Shown here: piece by piece, positions 49,683-58,985 of the stretch | Layout of the letters: every line of letters begins with the position of its first letter | How positions within the stretch are numbered: position 1 is the stretch's first letter | Assembly (NCBI GenBank): GCA_947631255.1 | Contig: CANRKT010000006.1 | Location: 19,887-83,886 of the forward strand | DNA: 64,000 nt | Source of the DNA: an uncultured Enterobacteriaceae bacterium | GTDB taxonomy: Bacteria; Pseudomonadota; Gammaproteobacteria; Enterobacterales; Enterobacteriaceae | Direction: 5' to 3' | Program-made: the position numbers and the translations under genes | The notes under the pieces: model-generated | What the model was told of the DNA's origin: nothing | Seen by the model: the letters and a program-made list of their open reading frames with translations, nothing else | The model's database searches: none

Positions 49683-49696
49683 TTGATAAATATCAA
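49683..49696. promoter_or_regulatory. FNR box upstream of ndh
   Basis: TTGATAAATATCAA is a perfect match to the FNR consensus TTGAT-N4-ATCAA, 132 bp before the ndh start. In E. coli FNR represses ndh anaerobically from sites in the same region. Confidence 0.92.
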
Positions 49697-49827
49697 TTTT
49701 GGTATGACCATTTTGCCCTTCGTGTTATTCTTCCGAATGCAGTAAATCATTCGCTCTAAACCATTGTTAAATAAGGGTTATTGCGATAACTTTTAATTAA
49801 CACTTGGTTAATATTTTCGGGACTTAA

Positions 49828-51132
49828 ATGACTACATCGTTGAAAAAAATAGTGATTGTGGGTGGCGGGGCTGGAGGGCTTGAGCTAGCAACACAATTAG
49901 GACAAAAACTGGGTCGTCGTAATAAAGCGGAGATAACCCTGGTAGACCGTAACCACAGCCATCTTTGGAAACCCCTACTACATGAAGTCGCAACCGGTTC
50001 ACTGGACGAAGGCGTGGATGCGATAAGTTATCTGGCTCATGCGCGTAATAATCACTTTCATTTCCAGCTAGGATCAGTAGTCAATCTTGACCGTGAAGCA
50101 AAAACGCTGATGCTTGATAAGCTCTGTGATGACAAAGGTGAATTGTTGGTCGACGAACGCCGGATACCTTACGATACGCTGGTTATAGCGCTGGGCAGCA
50201 CCTCGAACGATTTTAATACTCCAGGTGTTAAAGATAACTGTATCTTCCTCGACAACCCTCATCAGGCACGTCGTTTCCACTCTGAAATGCTGAATCTCTT
50301 CCTGAAATATTCGGCTCAAGAAGATGTCAACGAAACGGTTAATATTGCCATTGTGGGGGCTGGGGCAACAGGTGTTGAACTGTCAGCGGAATTGCATAAT
50401 GCGGTGAAGCAGCTGCACAGCTACGGCTACAAAGGCCTGACCCGTGATGCTTTAAATGTTACCTTGGTGGAAGCAGGAGAGCGTATTCTGCCTGCATTGC
50501 CGCCGCGTATCTCAGCGGCAGCACATAGCGAGTTAACTAAAATCGGCGTTAAAGTCATGACACAAACCATGGTGACCAGCGCTCAGGCCGATGGCCTGAA
50601 TACCAAAGACGGACAGTTTATTAAAGCCGATCTGATGGTCTGGGCTGCAGGGATTAAAGCACCTGACTTTATGAAAGATCTGGCGGGGCTGGAAACTAAC
50701 CGTATCAACCAGCTGGTGGTTGAGCCAACACTCCAGACTACCCGTGATCCGAATATTTACGCGATTGGTGACTGTGCATCTTGTACACGTCCGGAAGGTG
50801 GATTTGTTCCTCCACGCGCGCAGGCTGCGCACCAGATGGCTTCCCTTGTGTTAAGCAATATTATTGCCGAAACTAAAGGGAAACCGCTGAAGCCTTATAT
50901 CTATAAAGATCATGGTTCACTGGTTTCATTGTCTCGTTTCTCAACGGTCGGTAGTCTGATGGGGAACCTGACGCGGGGTTCGATGATGGTTGAAGGGCGG
51001 ATTGCACGCATGGCGTACATCTCTCTCTACCGCATGCATCAAATTGCACTACACGGCTATCTGAAGACCGGATTGATGATGGTGGTGGGGAGTATCAACC
51101 GGGTTATTCGCCCGCGTCTTAAGCTGCACTAA
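49828..51132 (+). CDS. ndh: NADH dehydrogenase II (NDH-2)
   Basis: Single-subunit, non-proton-pumping NADH:quinone oxidoreductase on the inner face of the membrane. 434 residues. FAD motif [19 protein letters not shown] at the start, NADH motif [20 protein letters not shown] (about 170-190), and FAD-contacting YAIGDCASC. The C-terminal amphipathic region for membrane binding ends [15 protein letters not shown] control is expected from the upstream box. Confidence 0.96.
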   Translation: MTTSLKKIVIVGGGAGGLELATQLGQKLGRRNKAEITLVDRNHSHLWKPLLHEVATGSLDEGVDAISYLAHARNNHFHFQLGSVVNLDREAKTLMLDKLCDDKGELLVDERRIPYDTLVIALGSTSNDFNTPGVKDNCIFLDNPHQARRFHSEMLNLFLKYSAQEDVNETVNIAIVGAGATGVELSAELHNAVKQLHSYGYKGLTRDALNVTLVEAGERILPALPPRISAAAHSELTKIGVKVMTQTMVTSAQADGLNTKDGQFIKADLMVWAAGIKAPDFMKDLAGLETNRINQLVVEPTLQTTRDPNIYAIGDCASCTRPEGGFVPPRAQAAHQMASLVLSNIIAETKGKPLKPYIYKDHGSLVSLSRFSTVGSLMGNLTRGSMMVEGRIARMAYISLYRMHQIALHGYLKTGLMMVVGSINRVIRPRLKLH

Positions 51133-51151
51133 TCTCTGCGTACTTGAGAAA

Positions 51152-51173
51152 TTGCCCGGCAATCGCCGGGCAA
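51152..51173 (+). terminator. terminator hairpin after ndh
   Basis: The 9-bp perfect stem TTGCCCGGC/GCCGGGCAA with loop AATC, 20 bases past the ndh stop, followed by ACTGTTTTAG. Confidence 0.75.
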
Positions 51174-51380
51174 ACTGTTTTAGAACAATACGAGTAATTT
51201 ACCCCGAAAGTACGACCACTATCTAACACGTCCTCAACGCTGAAACTCAGTTTACCGACAGGTAACTGATAGCTTCTCAGTAAATCAAAAGTGCTACATC
51301 AATCACAACAGCACAAAGCATGACATTCTGTAGCCTCGACATCACAAAAACTCACAGAGTATGATAATGTGAATCCTGAC

Positions 51381-51399
51381 GATAATATTTATCATTATC
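51381..51399 (+). promoter_or_regulatory. Fur box upstream of the siderophore-interacting gene
   Basis: GATAATATTTATCATTATC matches the 19-bp Fur consensus GATAATGATAATCATTATC at 16 positions. It is 200 bp before the start, so the promoter and a leader of about 150-200 nt lie in between. Confidence 0.82.
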
Positions 51400-51598
51400 A
51401 ATAATGCTTGTTAAAATAATTAAAAATAGTTAATAAAAAAGTCATATCGACTGATGACACTGACAAAGTGTGGTGGTCTCTCTTTAGAGTGGTGCTGACT
51501 TTCTGACTAATCGTCAGCGCTATTTTGCTGTTAGCGGGTAAGCGCTAGTGTGGTAATGAATAATTATTTTTATTTAAAAACAAAAGGTAAGAAAATTT

Positions 51599-52495
51599 AT
51601 GGCAGGAGTTCAGGGCTATCGCCTGTTTAATGTCCAACTGGCACGTAAGTCAGCAGTTTCCCCATCACTGTTAAGCCTGGTTTTCACGGGGCCTGATGTC
51701 AGGTACATGAAATGTGACTCGCCCGATCAGCGGATCAAGCTGCTGTTACCTTCACTAGACGGTACCCCCTCAGCGCTGGCAAATGATGCTCAGTGGTACG
51801 ATAGGCTGCAATCTATGGTGAAAGAGAAGCGTCCGCTCCTGCGTACCTATACCTTACGGCATGTAAATCGTGAAAAAGAAGAGTTTACCGTGGAGTTTGT
51901 CAGCCATGGTACTGAAGGGCCAGCGTCGACTTTTGCCATTAATGCAGAGCCTGGTGCGACATTACAGATAGTGGCTCCTAACGCGGAATACGCTGAAGAT
52001 AGCGGTGGCTATGAGTGGACTCCCCCAGCAGATTTACGTCATGGTTTAATTATTGCCGATGAAACCGCTTTGCCAGCGGCCCGTGGTATTCTCGAACTGT
52101 TGGCAAAACTGCCAGAGCCTCCACAGATTCAGGCTTTCTTTGAAGTACCAGAAGAGGCTGATTGTGTTGATTTAAGTGCTTTTAGCTTCGCACAAATACA
52201 CTGGCTACCGCGTGCTCCAGTCAATGCCAGCTATGGCGAGTGCTTGGTTAAAGCGGTGAGAGAGCAGGTCTGGCTTCCGGAAGGTTTCCAGCATAATGTC
52301 ATTCAGGAAGAAACGGAAGGTGAGCTCCTGTGGGATAAAGCCACTTCTGATAACCGCGAATTTTATGGCTGGATCGCCGCAGAGTCGACCACGGTAAAAT
52401 TACTGCGTCGTTATTTGATTGGCGAACGTGGTGTTAATCAGGAGGCGGTCAATTTTATGGCTTACTGGGCGAAAGCGCGTATACGGAATTCATAG
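51599..52495 (+). CDS. siderophore-interacting protein (ViuB/YqjH-type flavin ferric reductase)
   Basis: 298 residues, SIP family. The N-terminal FAD-binding barrel (about 10-130) has the RTYT flavin motif in LLRTYTLRHV and GTEGPASTFAINAEPG. The C-terminal SIP domain (about 145-295) has LIIADETALPAARGILELL and the end VNFMAYWAKARI typical of the family. It probably reduces ferric siderophores in the cytoplasm to release iron. A Fur box upstream supports iron repression. No siderophore synthesis or transport genes are nearby; the gene occupies the slot of E. coli ycfJ. Confidence 0.88.
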   Translation: MAGVQGYRLFNVQLARKSAVSPSLLSLVFTGPDVRYMKCDSPDQRIKLLLPSLDGTPSALANDAQWYDRLQSMVKEKRPLLRTYTLRHVNREKEEFTVEFVSHGTEGPASTFAINAEPGATLQIVAPNAEYAEDSGGYEWTPPADLRHGLIIADETALPAARGILELLAKLPEPPQIQAFFEVPEEADCVDLSAFSFAQIHWLPRAPVNASYGECLVKAVREQVWLPEGFQHNVIQEETEGELLWDKATSDNREFYGWIAAESTTVKLLRRYLIGERGVNQEAVNFMAYWAKARIRNS

Positions 52496-52501
52496 CGAAT
52501 A

Positions 52502-52536
52502 CCCCAGACCTGGCATATTGTTCGTCAGGTCTGGGG
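52502..52536. terminator. hairpin between SIP gene and comR
   Basis: An 11-bp perfect stem CCCCAGACCTG/CAGGTCTGGGG between two convergent genes. No T run on either side, so it could be a factor-dependent or stabilising element. Confidence 0.65.
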
Positions 52537-52560
52537 GGAATATACCCGTTCACCTGCCCG

Positions 52561-53196
52561 TCATGTTGTTTTGATAAGTCCGGGTAATAATCTGATAGTG
52601 GTTGCTATCATGCTTAATAACTCTTCATAGCTGGCGCCATTCCGAGAGGAAACTGACATTCCATGAATAAAGCAGTTTAAATATTTCGCGACATGGTTAA
52701 CATCGCAGTGATCGGGCAATTCACCTTGTTGCTGCCGCTCAGATAAAAAGCGTGTCAGTGATTTATCCTGTAGGTCGTGTCGTGCTTTGATGGTGTCAGC
52801 GATTTCTTGTGAAGAGGCTCCCAGCCCTGAAGATGTAGAGACAATAAAACATCCTGATGGTGTTCCCTCAGCCGTAAAACATTTGGCTATGGTGGTCAGA
52901 AAGGTTTCCAGAACTTCCGCAACGGGAGCTGTCTCACCGAATAAACAGGTATTATACTGGTCGGTAAAACGGGTGATATAGTGCTCGAGTACGGCACGAA
53001 ACAGCCCCGTTTTATTGGTAAATTCAGCATACAGAGTCGGTGCTTTTGCCCCAGTGACTGCAACCAAATGAGAGAGTGACGTACCTTCATATCCATGCTG
53101 CCAGAAGAGCATCATGGCTTTTTCCAGCGCATCTTCCCTGTCAAATACTTTAGGCCGGCCACGGCTTTTTTTATTGGTACAGATTGTCGTTTCCAT
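52561..53196 (-). CDS. comR: ComR (YcfQ) TetR-family repressor
   Basis: TetR-family regulator; in E. coli ComR is a copper-responsive repressor of bhsA (comC). 211 residues. The N-terminal helix-turn-helix (about 20-65) contains KSRGRPKVFDREDALEKAMM and HGYEGTSLSHLVAVTGAKAP. The C-terminal ligand domain has Cys in PSGCFIVSTS and HCDVNHVAKYLNCFIHGMS. Start at 53196 by homology. Divergent from bhsA with a 244-bp shared region. Confidence 0.85.
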   Translation of the reverse strand: METTICTNKKSRGRPKVFDREDALEKAMMLFWQHGYEGTSLSHLVAVTGAKAPTLYAEFTNKTGLFRAVLEHYITRFTDQYNTCLFGETAPVAEVLETFLTTIAKCFTAEGTPSGCFIVSTSSGLGASSQEIADTIKARHDLQDKSLTRFLSERQQQGELPDHCDVNHVAKYLNCFIHGMSVSSRNGASYEELLSMIATTIRLLPGLIKTT

Positions 53197-53354
53197 CTTG
53201 CCGTTTCCGCCAGTCAAAACTATTAATGAACAATCATTATAAAAATACTATACCACAGTATCTAGTGGCTTTTTATGCAAGATAAGAATGGATTATTCCC
53301 GGAAAAGAGCACTTATGGTCAAATTGATTAACGGCCGATAACTAAATGTTGACA

Positions 53355-53370
53355 TGTGATCTAGATCACT
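53355..53370. promoter_or_regulatory. CRP-like site upstream of bhsA
   Basis: TGTGATCTAGATCACT matches the CRP core TGTGA-N6-TCACA at 9 of 10 fixed bases and is almost fully palindromic. It lies 71 bp before bhsA in the comR-bhsA gap. Confidence 0.65.
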
Positions 53371-53440
53371 ATTATCATTATCTTACTGATCGTTAATTAA
53401 ATCGATTAGAGATTTCATGTTTTCTACTGGACACGACGTA

Positions 53441-53698
53441 ATGAGCAAGCTAGTCACACTTTTTACTGTCGTAATCCTGTCTTTACTCTCCTGTACAAGC
53501 TTTGCAGCAGTACAGGTTTCTGAAGCGCCACAAAATCAACAGCAAATGGGTATCATTGGTGCCACAGCACTGAGTGATTTAGGGACTCTGGAAGAAAAGT
53601 TGGGTGAAAAGGCTGGTAGATTAGGTGGAACCTCATTTCGTGTCACTTCTGCAGTGGGTAACCATCTTCTGCACGGTACAGCTATCGTTTATCAGTAA
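53441..53698 (+). CDS. bhsA: BhsA (ComC, YcfR) stress-induced outer-membrane protein
   Basis: Small DUF1471 (YhcN-family) exported protein that affects biofilm, stress resistance and copper permeability in E. coli. 85 residues: signal peptide MSKLVTLFTVVILSLLSCTS to about residue 22 (SFA-AVQ), then the mature YhcN fold with GAT-like core and the family tail GNHLLHGTAIVYQ. The start at 53441 gives the same length as E. coli. An upstream start would add eight residues. Its repressor comR is divergent, as in E. coli. Confidence 0.9.
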   Translation: MSKLVTLFTVVILSLLSCTSFAAVQVSEAPQNQQQMGIIGATALSDLGTLEEKLGEKAGRLGGTSFRVTSAVGNHLLHGTAIVYQ

Positions 53699-53767
53699 CT
53701 TTCTGTCGTTATTATTACCACTCCTTCTTGTTGTTATTTGTAAGATTAATCTGTTCTGAGTATTTAT

Positions 53768-53805
53768 CTCCTGTCTGTCGCTATCGATAGACAGGAGTTT
53801 TTTTT
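53768..53805 (+). terminator. intrinsic terminator after bhsA
   Basis: The 9-bp stem CTCCTGTCT/AGACAGGAG with a 12-nt loop followed by eight T residues. Confidence 0.9.
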
Positions 53806-53952
53806 CCGATTATTTCCCTCGTCAGGGTGTTACTCTGATCACAGGTTCATTTTGCCTTTTAACGCCGTAACGACTCAGTGGACTGATTTTAATTTCGTCC
53901 ACATTCTGCTGATACTTGTTCAGGGGATAGCATATTGATATGGAAAGCTTTA

Positions 53953-53984
53953 AGCCTGAGTTTATGAGAGACAAAACTCAGGCT
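53953..53984 (-). terminator. hairpin after ldtC
   Basis: The 11-bp stem AGCCTGAGTTT/AAACTCAGGCT, 36 bases past the ldtC stop. On the minus strand it is followed by TTAAAGC, a weak T tract. Confidence 0.65.
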
Positions 53985-54019
53985 AAAGAAGATATCAGAC
54001 TACAGCTGATAGCCTCAGA

Positions 54020-54991
54020 TCAGATATTTTCTACGACTGGCGTATGGGCTTTGACGTTTACTGGCATACCTGAACGATGTTCTATCACTTTATCCATGAC
54101 ATCCGCATCTGTTTGCTGAGCGCTGCGGAACTGCGTCATTGTGTCATTAAGATGAATAGGAAGCAGTTGTGGATCATCATTAATGGATTCCGATAGTGGC
54201 TGATGAACCTCAACCAGACGATGACCATTCGGTTCAATCGAGGTTTTTATTGGCTCGTTAATAATGCGCACTGATGTACCAACGGGAACCTGTTCAAACA
54301 GCTCTTTAATATCGTCATCACGTAGACGAATACAGCCGGAGCTGACGCGCATACCAATACCAAAATCAGCGTTAGTTCCATGGAGCAGATAAACACCACC
54401 ATAGGCTGCCAGACGAATGGCATGATGGCCCATTGGGTTATCATCACCCGCAGGAACCACGGCAGGCAGCTTAATGCCCTGCGCAAGGTAACGAGCGCGG
54501 ATATTGGCTGTCGGGGTCCAGGTTGGATTAGCACGTTTACCAGAAATTTTCGTGGTCATCGTGGGGGTCAGAGTATCACCGCCTAACTGACCAATACCGA
54601 TAGGATAAACGGTGACTTTGTTTTGTCCGGCAGGGAAGTAATACATTCGCAGTTCAGCCAGATTAAGCACAATACCTTCACGCGGTACATCAGGCAGTAA
54701 CATTTCTGTTGGGATTGTCAGTACGTTGCCGGCACGTGGCACATAGGGATCAACACCCGGATTGGCTTGTAACAGTGCCAGAAAACCGACATTGTACTTT
54801 TTAGCAATGGCTTCCAGTGAACCACCATCATCCTCAACAACGTGATATTGGTTTTTACCAATCAACTGACTATTTGCGGCAGGAAGTGGATAGTCTTGAG
54901 CAAAAGTCGGCGTAACAATGCTGCTGGTGCCGATAAGTGCAGCAAGTGCGGCGAGTTTCCTCGTGTAGGTAAAAAATCGTGACAAAGACAT
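54020..54991 (-). CDS. ldtC: LdtC (YcfS) L,D-transpeptidase
   Basis: Periplasmic L,D-transpeptidase that attaches Braun lipoprotein to peptidoglycan. 323 residues: N-terminal signal (about 1-31, cleaved near TFA-QDY), LysM domain (about 48-95, GGSLEAIAKKYNVGFLALLQ), and the YkuD catalytic domain (about 105-240) with HGTNADFGIGMRVSSGCIRL, in which Cys is the nucleophile. The end is variable. It is upstream of an ERIC-like repeat and downstream of mfd. Confidence 0.95.
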   Translation of the reverse strand: MSLSRFFTYTRKLAALAALIGTSSIVTPTFAQDYPLPAANSQLIGKNQYHVVEDDGGSLEAIAKKYNVGFLALLQANPGVDPYVPRAGNVLTIPTEMLLPDVPREGIVLNLAELRMYYFPAGQNKVTVYPIGIGQLGGDTLTPTMTTKISGKRANPTWTPTANIRARYLAQGIKLPAVVPAGDDNPMGHHAIRLAAYGGVYLLHGTNADFGIGMRVSSGCIRLRDDDIKELFEQVPVGTSVRIINEPIKTSIEPNGHRLVEVHQPLSESINDDPQLLPIHLNDTMTQFRSAQQTDADVMDKVIEHRSGMPVNVKAHTPVVENI

Positions 54992-55007
54992 AGTGGCGAC
55001 CCTGATT

Positions 55008-55091
55008 CACCCATCATTATTCAAGTTGCCTGAGAGTGAGGAGAGTCAAATCGACAAACACACTAAAAGTAACTCGAATCATTCTGGATAT
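55008..55091. repeat. eroded ERIC-like element (84 bp)
   Basis: The left end CCATCATTATTCAAGTTGC resembles the ERIC arm CCGTCATACTTCAAGTTGC, and the right end AACTCGAATCATTCTGGATA resembles AACTCGAATTATTTAGGGTA. The interior (about 40 bp) is unrelated or lost. It lies 17 bp upstream of ldtC, so its promoter or leader would overlap it. Confidence 0.6.
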
Positions 55092-55180
55092 TTATAGTAA
55101 ATGCTAAAGCGTCAATTATCCTCTATGCGACGTTTTAAACACCAGGTGAAATGAAAAGAATATGTAAATATTGCTGTTTT

Positions 55181-55206
55181 GCCCCGTAATTAGAAGGTTA
55201 CGGGGC
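55181..55206. terminator. hairpin after mfd
   Basis: The 9-bp perfect stem GCCCCGTAA/TTACGGGGC with an 8-nt loop, 7 bases past the mfd stop. It lacks a T tract on the minus strand. Confidence 0.6.
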
Positions 55207-55212
55207 GGTAAA

Positions 55213-58200
55213 TTAGGCTACAGCATGTTCTTCCAGGTCGCGCATAAAGTTACGCACCCAGTCGATACGGGTTTTACGGTCGGCTAAATCCTGAGTGAAT
55301 TTTAGACGTGTCGGACCATCGAGACGGTAATGCTGTGGCTGTTTTTGTAACAGACCTATCAACCATACTGGGTCAACATGGTTTTTCTCGGCAAACTCAA
55401 TCATGCCGCCTTTTTCGTGACCTTCAATTTTACGGATCCCTAGCTTCTGAGCTAACTGGCGCAGGGCAGCAATATCCAGCAGATGACGTGCGGCATCAGG
55501 TAATAGGCCGAAACGATCGATTAACTCGACTTTGAGTTCATCCAGCTCATGAGTTTGTCGGGCGCTGGCAATGCGTTTGTAGAATGAAAGACGCGTATTT
55601 ACATCCGGAATAAAGTCATCGGGCAGTAGCGCAGGCATCCGTAATTCAACATCAGTCTGGCTATTGGTCAAATCTTCCAGTGAAGGTTCCCGGCCTTCCT
55701 TCAGCGCATCCACTGCATTTTCCAGCAGTTCCATATATAAAGAGAAACCAATGGTTTCCATTTGCCCACTCTGATCGTCACCTAACAACTCACCCGCACC
55801 ACGAATTTCCAGATCATGGGTTGCAAGCGCGAAGCCAGCACCTAAATCTTCCAGTGAGGCAATGGCTTCGAGTCGTTTTTGAGCGTCTGTCGTCATGGCT
55901 TTTGGATGTGGGGTCAACAGCCAGGCATAGGCCTGGTGGTGCGAACGGCCGACACGTCCCCGAAGCTGGTGTAACTGTGCCAGCCCAAAGTGATCGGCTC
56001 GGTCGATAATAATAGTGTTGGCGGTTGGAATATCGATCCCGGTCTCGATAATGGTGGTACAGACCAGGACATTAAAACGCTGATGATGAAAATCATTCAT
56101 CACCCGTTCCAGTTCCCGCTCGCGCATTTGACCGTGGCCGATAGCGACGCGTGCTTCAGGTACCAGTTCGGCTAATTTTGTTGCCATTTTTTGAATGTTT
56201 TCAACATCATTAAACAGGTAGTAAACCTGACCACCACGCAGGACTTCACGCAAAATGGCTTCGCGCACCATCAAGTTATCATGTTCACGAACAAAGGTTT
56301 TGACAGCCAGACGACGGGCGGGTGGGGTGGCGATAATTGACAGATCGCGCATTCCACTCATCGCCATATTCAGCGTTCGTGGAATTGGAGTGGCTGTCAG
56401 GGTCAGAATATCGACATCAGCACGCATTGCTTTAATACGTTCTTTGTGACGGACACCAAAACGGTGTTCTTCATCGACAATCAATAAGCCAAGATCATGC
56501 CAGTTAACATCAGTTTGCAGCAGTTTATGCGTGCCAATAAGAATATCGATTTTCCCGTCACGCGCTTGTTCAAGAATTTGCGTTTGTTCTTTAGCGCTAC
56601 GGAAACGTGAAAGCATCTCAATGCGCACCGGCCAGTTAGCAAAACGGTCACGGAAGTTGTCGAAGTGCTGTTGCGCCAGGAGCGTTGTCGGTACCAGAAC
56701 GGCAACTTGTTTGTAGTTCTCCACGGCTAAAAATGCCGCACGCATCGCCACTTCTGTTTTACCGAATCCCACATCACCGCAGACCAGACGATCCATGGCC
56801 AGCGGACGACACATATCACTGAGCACTGCGTTAATCGCCTGGGCTTGGTCTGGTGTGGTTTCAAAGGGGAAACCATCGCAGAACAGCTGATACTGTTCTT
56901 TATCATGTTTAAAGGCAAACCCGGATTTGGCCGCGCGCATAGCGTAGATATCCAGTAACTCTGCAGCGACATCACGCACCTTCTCGGCGGCTTTTTGTCG
57001 GGCTCTTGACCAGGCATCGCTGCCCAGTTTATGCAGAGGGGCATTGTCATCGGCTCCTCCGGCATAACGGCTGATGAGATGTAGGGAAGAGACCGGAACA
57101 TAGAGTTTCGCATCGCCAGCATAGGCCAGCATCAGGTACTCGGCAGTAATACCACCGGCTTCCAGCGTTGTCAGACCAATATAACGCCCTACACCGTGCT
57201 CAAGGTGCACCACTGGCTGGCCTGGATGCAGTTCGGCTAAGTTACGGATCAAGGTATCGGGATTAATGGTCCGGCGATTGTCCTGACGACGACGGCTAAC
57301 GCGCTCACCTAACAGGTCGCTTTCGCACACCAGGATCCTTTGACGCAGGCTGTCAATAAAGCCATGCTCGCTGGCACCGACCATCAAATAAGTACCCGGG
57401 GTTTCGGCTTCATCCAGACGATAAATACGTTTAGGCGCGACTTTGATACGCCCTAATAATTCACCCAGAGCTTCACGGCGACCTTCACTTTCAACTGAGA
57501 AAATGACCGGCCCAATGGCGCTTTCAAGAAACTTACGCAGATTATCAAGCGGGGCTTTATTCTGAGCCTGAACCGCCAGTTCTGGCAGGGGCTGGTAACC
57601 CAGATTGACGTTGGCTGCTTTGGATGGCAGTACATCAGTCTTAAGTTGTACGCGCGGCCAGGCTTTTAGTTCACTAAGCAGGGCGTCCGGGCGTAACCAT
57701 AATACCTGCGGCTCCATCAGTGGACGCATCGGATCGACGCCGCGATTTTCAAAACGCGCCTGCGCATCCTGCCAGAAACGTTCAGCACTGCTCTCTAAAT
57801 TACCGGTATTGACCAGTAAAGTATTGGCGGGCAGATAACTAAATAATGTGACTAATGGCTCGCTAAAAAATAATGGCTGCCAGTACTCAATTCCTGCTGG
57901 CAGAGCGCCTTTACTGACTTGCTGATAGATATGCTCAGGCTCACGTTTCACATCGAACTTATCGCGCCACTGGCTGCGGAACAGTTCAATGGCATTTTTA
58001 TCCGTCGGGAACTCATGAGCGGGGAGCAGGTTAATGGCATCGACTTCGTCTAATGTTCGTTGTGAATCGACATCAAAAATGCGCAAACTGTCGATTTCAT
58101 TATCGAAAAAATCGATACGGTAGGGGTGTTCGCTGCCCATCGGATAGAGGTCTAATAATGCTCCCCGCGTGGCAAATTCACCATGCTCCATGACCTGATC

Positions 58201-58659
58201 GACACTGCGGTATCCTGCCTGTTCCAGCTGAGCGCGCAAGTTATCCCGTGACAGACTCTGTCCTTTTTTCATGACCAGAGCATGGCCATGCAAATAATTA
58301 TGCGGACAGACCCGCTGCATCAGAGTGTTAACCGGTAAAATCAGTACTCCGCGTTGCATATCTGGTAACTGGTACAGCGTCGCCAGTCGAGAAGAGATAA
58401 TCTCCTGATGCGGCGAAAAACTGTCGTAAGGTAATGTTTCCCAGTCCGCCAGATTGAGGACCAGCGAGTCAGTAAATTGTGAAATTTCGTCATGCAATCG
58501 TAATGCATTCTGCATATCAGGGGTTATCAGTACCACCGGACCATGATGACGTTCAGTGATTTCTGCTACTTCAGCTGCACAGGCAGATCCCAGAAGCTCG
58601 CCGAGGACACGTTGTTCGGCAGCTTTAACGGGTAAGGAATAACGATAATTTTCAGGCAT
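55213..58659 (-). CDS. mfd: Mfd transcription-repair coupling factor
   Basis: ATP-dependent DNA translocase that removes RNA polymerase stalled at lesions and recruits UvrA. 1148 residues, the same as E. coli. N-terminal UvrB-homology region (about 1-330), RNA polymerase interaction domain (about 480-545, VVHLEHGVGRYIGL), and RecG-like motor with Walker A GDVGFGKTEVAMRAA, DEEH box LLIVDEEHRFGV, TATPIPRTLN and QLRGRVGRSHHQAY. The C-terminal TRCF domain ends RNFMRDLEEHAVA. Start at 58659 by homology; 24 extra in-frame codons upstream are unlikely. Confidence 0.97.
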   Translation of the reverse strand: MPENYRYSLPVKAAEQRVLGELLGSACAAEVAEITERHHGPVVLITPDMQNALRLHDEISQFTDSLVLNLADWETLPYDSFSPHQEIISSRLATLYQLPDMQRGVLILPVNTLMQRVCPHNYLHGHALVMKKGQSLSRDNLRAQLEQAGYRSVDQVMEHGEFATRGALLDLYPMGSEHPYRIDFFDNEIDSLRIFDVDSQRTLDEVDAINLLPAHEFPTDKNAIELFRSQWRDKFDVKREPEHIYQQVSKGALPAGIEYWQPLFFSEPLVTLFSYLPANTLLVNTGNLESSAERFWQDAQARFENRGVDPMRPLMEPQVLWLRPDALLSELKAWPRVQLKTDVLPSKAANVNLGYQPLPELAVQAQNKAPLDNLRKFLESAIGPVIFSVESEGRREALGELLGRIKVAPKRIYRLDEAETPGTYLMVGASEHGFIDSLRQRILVCESDLLGERVSRRRQDNRRTINPDTLIRNLAELHPGQPVVHLEHGVGRYIGLTTLEAGGITAEYLMLAYAGDAKLYVPVSSLHLISRYAGGADDNAPLHKLGSDAWSRARQKAAEKVRDVAAELLDIYAMRAAKSGFAFKHDKEQYQLFCDGFPFETTPDQAQAINAVLSDMCRPLAMDRLVCGDVGFGKTEVAMRAAFLAVENYKQVAVLVPTTLLAQQHFDNFRDRFANWPVRIEMLSRFRSAKEQTQILEQARDGKIDILIGTHKLLQTDVNWHDLGLLIVDEEHRFGVRHKERIKAMRADVDILTLTATPIPRTLNMAMSGMRDLSIIATPPARRLAVKTFVREHDNLMVREAILREVLRGGQVYYLFNDVENIQKMATKLAELVPEARVAIGHGQMRERELERVMNDFHHQRFNVLVCTTIIETGIDIPTANTIIIDRADHFGLAQLHQLRGRVGRSHHQAYAWLLTPHPKAMTTDAQKRLEAIASLEDLGAGFALATHDLEIRGAGELLGDDQSGQMETIGFSLYMELLENAVDALKEGREPSLEDLTNSQTDVELRMPALLPDDFIPDVNTRLSFYKRIASARQTHELDELKVELIDRFGLLPDAARHLLDIAALRQLAQKLGIRKIEGHEKGGMIEFAEKNHVDPVWLIGLLQKQPQHYRLDGPTRLKFTQDLADRKTRIDWVRNFMRDLEEHAVA

Positions 58660-58985
58660 AGAAAGCGTCACAATCTCGTAAGTTGGGTACCGCGCTGAGG
58701 GCCGATAGCCGGGCGAGGGTAGGAGAGTCAAGATAATATGATGATATTATTATCTCGCATCGTCGAGTATTAGCAACCCGCAATGCAGGATCCTCCTGGG
58801 TTTCTGAGGGGGTATCTGAAATGAGAAGCCTTCAGCGAGAGACATAAAAGAGAAGGGCAGTGTGGTCATCAAAAAGCCGCTCACTGCATTACTCAGATGA
58901 TTAATTTAAGCGATTGAATTCATTTGGCCGGGCGGCTGTCGTATACTGGCTTTTTTGCCTAAGCCACAGCAACCAGACGGACTTT
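58660..58985. other. 326-bp divergent gap mfd/lolC
   Basis: It contains the promoters of mfd (minus) and lolCDE (plus). A dyad AGATAATA/TATTATCT around 58730-58755 is the clearest structure and may include the mfd -10 element. The E. coli neighbour ycfT is absent, and no other gene is seen. Confidence 0.55.

Larger units (their letters stand above)
51133..51598. other. 466-bp gap between ndh and the siderophore gene
   Basis: It holds the ndh terminator, an AT-rich regulatory region and the Fur box. In E. coli ycfJ lies here; no trace of it is seen. No other gene is supported. Confidence 0.6.
53699..54019. other. 321-bp gap between convergent bhsA and ldtC
   Basis: It contains the bhsA terminator (53768-53805), a long hairpin near ldtC (53953-53984) and otherwise T-rich unassigned sequence. 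No gene is supported. Confidence 0.6.

Noticed and set aside
58730..58755. Dyad GATAATA...TATTATC resembling a Fur box upstream of mfd
   Set aside because: Arms are separated too widely and the centre does not fit the 19-bp Fur consensus; better explained as AT-rich promoter DNA.
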